A stretch of DNA of 64,000 nt from Entonaema liquescens (lineage: Eukaryota; Ascomycota; Sordariomycetes; Xylariales; Xylariaceae): contig CADCSX010000003.1 in NCBI GenBank assembly GCA_902805475.1, positions 2,480,001 to 2,544,000 on the forward strand, read 5' to 3'. Positions within the stretch are counted from its first letter, which is position 1. Every line of letters begins with the position of its first letter. Below the pieces are notes generated by a model. The model was not told the origin of the DNA, made no database searches, and saw only the letters and a list, made by a program, of their open reading frames with translations. This document shows, piece by piece, positions 59,969 to 64,000 of this stretch. The position numbers and the translations under genes were made by a program.

Positions 59969-61576
59969 ATGGCTACGCAAGAGACCGACGTGTTGATCGT
60001 GGGTGGAGGCCCAACCGGGGTGGCATTGGCGCTAGAGTTAGCAGTTCATAAGATACCATTTCGCGTTGTCGACAAGGAGTTACAGAGATCGGACAAATCC
60101 AGGGCTCTGGGTATTCAACCACGTACCTTGGAACTTCTAAACCGTCACGGCGATGTTCGGAAACTTATCTCTCAAGGAAACCTGAGCAGTGGGACTACCT
60201 TCTATCTTAACGGAAAGAAAGCGGCAGACATCGATATATCGGGTCTTGTAGAGGACTCGGCATTCCCGCTTATCCTCATTATCTCTCAGTGTGAAACTGA
60301 AACGTTCCTGGATGAATGCCTTGCGAAGCATAGTTTTGCAGTCGAGCGAGGTCTTGAAGCGACCTCGATAGTTCAAGATTCCGACGGGGTTACTGTGAAA
60401 CTAAGCAACTCAGACGGTGCTGAAGAGACTGTTCGCGCTAAATACGTCGTTGGCGCTGATGGAGCACATAGCAGCGTGCGACGTGCTGCAACGGGCCTTA
60501 CTTTCGAGGGAGCAGCCTACCCACAAGATTTCATTCTCTGCGATGCCCATGTAAGAAACTCTAAAATAGCTTGGAATCGGTTCTCTCTTTGCCTGGGCAG
60601 GGGAGCTCTTGCCGTGTTCCCGCTGAAGGACGGCACCTGTCGAGTCGTCGTGTCCCGCGTCGACCCTAAGGTGGATGTTGAGCCAACACTAGAGGACTTC
60701 CAAGAAATGCTGAATCAGCTTCACCCAGATGCAGGCGAACTATACGACCCTGTCTGGATTAGTCAGTTCCACCTACACCACAGGGGCGTGAACAGCTATC
60801 GTGACGGTCGCCTGTTCGTGGCAGGTGATGCGGCGCATATTCACTCTCCGGCTGGAGCTCAAGGTATGAATACCGGCATACAAGATTCCATAAACTTGGG
60901 GTGGAAGTTAGCAAAAGTGATACAGGGCAAGCGGTCGGACTCGTTTCTCGACAGTTACGACAGCGAACGCCGTCCTATCGGGCAGCATTTACTCGAAACT
61001 TCGGATAAGATGTTTACTTGGGGATGTTCCTCGAACCCCTTTTTCATCTCTTTCCGTAATGTCTTGTTTACCTGGGTACTGCCCTGGTTTGTCAGCAGTC
61101 GGAACCGTCGTGCCAATATCTTCAAGTTCATATCCGAATTTGGGATCAACTACAGAGCCAGTTCCGTGGTGGGTACGGCATTGGGGTACTCGGGGCCTGT
61201 GATGGGAGGCGACCGTGCTCCAGACAGGGCAATTAAGAGCATGGGTCAGGAGAGGCAGTTCTTGGAACTTATCACTCCAGAGACGCACCACCTAGTTTTA
61301 TTTTCGGGAGTTGATAACGATGCGATTACGGAAACTGCCATTCAAGAAGCGTTAGCGGATTATGATGGTAGAAACCCAGACGAAGCTAAGGTACACATTA
61401 TCCTTAACGAAGCAGTCGATGGAGCTAATGTCTCTGGGTATATCGATATTGGAAATCATTTACACGAGCAGTTTGGCTGCTCTAAGCCTTCTTACGTCTA
61501 CATTCGACCGGATGGTTATATAGAGCATATAGGTCTTTTATCGGATTTCAAGGCCCTTTTAGAATGGCTGGGCTGA
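59969..61576 (+). CDS. FAD-dependent monooxygenase (PheA/TfdB type)
   Basis: Intronless, 535 aa. FAD-binding fold DVLIVGGGPTGVALALELA (7-25), the DGAHSSVRRA motif in the middle (GADGAHS), and the second FAD motif LFVAGDAAHIHSPAGAQGMNTGIQDSINLGWKLA. The last 130 residues form the thioredoxin-like domain typical of phenol hydroxylase-type enzymes. PF01494 monooxygenases hydroxylate aromatic or polyketide substrates with NAD(P)H and O2. It lies 2.3 kb downstream of the Tyr-containing precursor on the same strand. Flavin monooxygenases occur in the ustiloxin cluster, although those are of another type, so membership in a RiPP pathway is only suggestive. Confidence 0.9.
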   Translation: MATQETDVLIVGGGPTGVALALELAVHKIPFRVVDKELQRSDKSRALGIQPRTLELLNRHGDVRKLISQGNLSSGTTFYLNGKKAADIDISGLVEDSAFPLILIISQCETETFLDECLAKHSFAVERGLEATSIVQDSDGVTVKLSNSDGAEETVRAKYVVGADGAHSSVRRAATGLTFEGAAYPQDFILCDAHVRNSKIAWNRFSLCLGRGALAVFPLKDGTCRVVVSRVDPKVDVEPTLEDFQEMLNQLHPDAGELYDPVWISQFHLHHRGVNSYRDGRLFVAGDAAHIHSPAGAQGMNTGIQDSINLGWKLAKVIQGKRSDSFLDSYDSERRPIGQHLLETSDKMFTWGCSSNPFFISFRNVLFTWVLPWFVSSRNRRANIFKFISEFGINYRASSVVGTALGYSGPVMGGDRAPDRAIKSMGQERQFLELITPETHHLVLFSGVDNDAITETAIQEALADYDGRNPDEAKVHIILNEAVDGANVSGYIDIGNHLHEQFGCSKPSYVYIRPDGYIEHIGLLSDFKALLEWLG

Positions 61577-62590
61577 TATTCGTAAGTCCGAAGGGACAGA
61601 TTGTTAGCTTGGAAACGTCACATTTCTTATCATACAGCTTAAGGGTCGGGTATCGGGTTTCGGGTGGAATTTTGCTCTTTTTTCCTTCTTTCATTCTAGT
61701 GTAAGTGTCTCTAGGTTGCACCCGAAGCCAGGCGTTTTGGGGAATACGTAGTGGGTGATTAACATGGACGTCCTAAGTCGAACCACCGTTATTAGGAATC
61801 TTGAACTGAATAATATCACCCTTAAACCACAGGATGCTAATTTCTTAACCGTGACCAATGTTCTTTTCCCTCTTAGCACAGGCAATCTTTCTACAAAGTT
61901 GATATAAAAGAACGAATATGGGATTATATGAGAAGAGAAATCTTGTGCGATATGCTTCGATAGCACCATATAGAATAGTGATGTAAGGAAGGCACGATAT
62001 AATACCTAGTGTCTGGAAACGGAAAGCCGTGTCTCGTCGAGCTTTGAATATATCTGTCTTTCCATCAGCGTTTTCTATTTTGAGGACCATATATAACCTA
62101 CCCTCATATACCTGATATTCTCGCCTCAAATATCTCTTGTAAATCCAGATCCATACCTCTACGTATCTAGGAAGGCACGGGATACACCGCAAGCCAGGTG
62201 CACTGAAATACCAAGAACCAAAAGTCGAATACTTACCACTGGCAACTCACCTGACATTGCAACCTACAACAATACCAGCGACATCAGATCTTTCCGACGC
62301 AAATACTTATTTATATCGATACCTACCTAAGATACCTGCCCGGGAAATAAGGTAGATCCTACGTCTTAGTGAGATAAACATTTGTTTCTAACCTTTCTAT
62401 CAAGTTACACCTAGCCACCTCCACCTCATCAACAACATCAATATCTATTCCAACCATCGTAACTTTACGACCAACACGCTAGTCGGATCTTATCAGTCTT
62501 ATTTACACCGCCAACTACATCTCGCAGTTCTAGATTTTAACATAGCAACCTAAGATATTTAGAATTAGGTCTCCATAGCACCCGAGAACA
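61577..62590. other. intergenic
   Basis: About 1.0 kb. A non-ATG open frame at 61845-62192 (minus) has hydrophobic stretches but no family resemblance. No gene is supported. Confidence 0.4.
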
Positions 62591-63450
62591 ATGTCCCTAA
62601 ACCAGTGCGTCGTATGCTGGAAGGAAGGTGGCAAGCTTTGCGTATCGTGCAAGAGCTGCCACTACTGCTCAAAGGAATGCCAGAAGAGCGATTGGAGGTC
62701 ATACAAATTGCTGTGCAAGGCCATCGCGACCTAGTCGGAACGACCATCTCCCTTACACATTAGAGCTATCTACTTTCCGCAGGACAAGCCAGACCCAGAG
62801 CTTGTCTGGATTCCTTGCTATGAAAATGCCGAGACGCTCGAAGAGCCGAACCACCCAAGTCCAGGTCCCGTTCGAGAAATTCTCGGGTCGTTTTTCAACT
62901 CGCAAAAAGTTGAGAGGAACAATGTTCATAAGAAGCGAGCACCACGCATCGTAGATATCTACCATCGCGACATGTTCCGCTTAGATGGGTCGAAGCGCAC
63001 CGAGAGCTTCTACAAGACAGTCGAAATGCACGGCCGTCCGAAGTTTACCTGGAAAGGTTCCTTCTCGTTTTCGGCATTGCCATTGAAGAACCCCCGAAGA
63101 TTCTGATATGCCAGTCTGGCGACATACCGATGCTACGCTAGCAGATTTTCGTGGTGCCATCGATCACTCGCTTGGCTACAACGCATCCGAAGAAGCGAGT
63201 GCCAATCTCGGTGATATTCGTACTCAGACGGCAATTTTTCAGCTTGACCTGGATCCTACGACCAATAATTACCAACTTATCATATAGTAGTCTCTATGGT
63301 TATGGCCGTTAAGGTAAGAGCTACACTTTTCGACCTGATGCCTTTGCTAATAAGTGGAATAGTTCGGAGATGGGCATCGGAGACGTCTTGGCGGATACGT
63401 TGAATTATGACATTCATGGTTTAAGAGTGGACACTGCGCCAGTCTGAGCG
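62591..63450 (+). pseudogene. decayed MYND zinc-finger gene
   Basis: Starts MSLNQCVVCWKEGGK and has a complete MYND cysteine pattern (CVVC, CVSC, CHYC, CSKEC, H/C-rich end). A TAG stop follows KAIAT at about 62734, but the same frame continues convincingly (SERPSPLHIRAIYFPQDKPD, then VDIYHRDMFRLDG) to about 63100. Two further frame changes are needed, near 63063 (KGSF to LVFGIAIEEPP) and near 63103 (PPKIL to DMPVWRHTDATL), each consistent with one lost base. Homology-like patches continue (YTFRPDAFANKW) to about 63430. So at least three lesions: a pseudogene, unless sequencing errors account for the frameshifts. Function of the family is unknown. Confidence 0.7.
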
Positions 63451-64000
63451 CCTGGGTTAGGCGGGGTTCAAACTCGAATAAGCTATGAGCCTATATGGAG
63501 TTCCCAGAAGTTTCGTTGAGTTTTACAAAGGCATATAGAGATATCGGTACGCGAGTGGTCGATGAAGATCTATGGTGGCTCTCGAGTTTGGGGCACTAAG
63601 CAGATGCGTATGAATTTCCAGTACAGGATCATGATTTCTATCCAGTAGTCGACAGACCTTAGGTTTAATCTGGGGACTGGGCAACTAAATATAAGTATTG
63701 CGGTCTCTTTACACCTTCATTCGTTTATAGCAATGTCATTATGGGGCACAATGAGACGAAGTAACCTTGCCCAGATACAACACTAGATATATTCTATAGC
63801 TACATTCCATTTTACCCCTGTATCTATCAGTAATACCCCTGCTTTATTACTCATAAAATAGCCCCCGCATTTGAAATCTACCTATTTGATCCGTGACGGC
63901 GGATGTAGTTTTTGTGCACCGTATAAATTCCGGAATCCCACATTCTGCTTCCGGCTGCTGTCATTAGTACGGAGCGTTGGTAATAACTTTATTTGGTTAC
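63451..64000. other. right-edge sequence, nothing recognised
   Basis: 550 bp of normal composition beyond the MYND pseudogene. May contain more of the same relic or its 3' region; I see no gene. Confidence 0.4.

Noticed and set aside
1..64000. tRNA, rRNA or CRISPR loci
   Set aside because: No A-box/B-box pair, rRNA block or spaced direct-repeat array was found by reading both strands.

Overview
The window looks like a chromosomal segment of a filamentous ascomycete (Pezizomycotina). The genes carry many short introns with fungal splice sites (GTAAGT-like donors, CTAAC or CTGAC branch sites, AG acceptors). They include fungal-type families such as HET, an UstYa/DUF3328 protein, an NRPS-like adenylating reductase, HAK1 and MSH4. 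The first 4.8 kb is an extremely AT-rich isochore of the kind left by repeat-induced point mutation (RIP). I cannot name the species.

Layout: 1-4826 is RIP-type AT-rich DNA that contains a mutated copy of a ~0.8 kb inverted-terminal-repeat element. A second, better-preserved and inverted copy lies at 11163-11936 with a perfect 8-bp target duplication. Between them are an alpha/beta hydrolase and a cytochrome P450, each one base short of an open frame. From 12.5 to 18.1 kb come an MFS transporter, a coiled-coil protein with a PPPY tail and a 2OG-Fe(II) oxygenase. From 20.4 to 30.6 kb lies a secondary-metabolite cluster resembling mycosporine sunscreen biosynthesis: an NRPS-like A-T-reductase, an ATP-grasp ligase, a sugar-phosphate cyclase with the YGHTWSP signature, and a divergent GT8 glycosyltransferase. 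From 30.7 to 54.8 kb the genes are mostly housekeeping or conserved: HAK1-type K+ transporter, branched-chain aminotransferase, a HET protein, a Tps3/Tsl1-like trehalose synthase subunit, Rsa4/Notchless and MSH4. From 55.1 to 61.6 kb there is a probable small RiPP locus: an UstYa-family oxidase, a secreted precursor with three Kex2-bounded repeats of QYRPTYKVH, and an FAD monooxygenase. A decayed MYND zinc-finger pseudogene follows.

Two systems stand out. The first is the UstYa plus triple-repeat precursor pair, which has the architecture of the dikaritin (ustiloxin/asperipin/phomopsin) RiPPs but a core I do not recognise. The second is the mycosporine-like cluster, whose NRPS-like enzyme ends in a reductase and which has a neighbouring glycosyltransferase. 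That gene set could in principle make a mycosporine amino-alcohol (glutaminol-type) and its glycoside.

Four otherwise intact genes (hydrolase, P450, HAK1, RSA4) each lack exactly one base, three of them in 4-base homopolymer runs. RSA4 is essential in yeast, so uncorrected sequencing indels are a better explanation than real inactivation for at least that gene. Exon structures were worked out by hand from splice signals and reading-frame continuity; family assignments come from recalled motifs, not from database searches.
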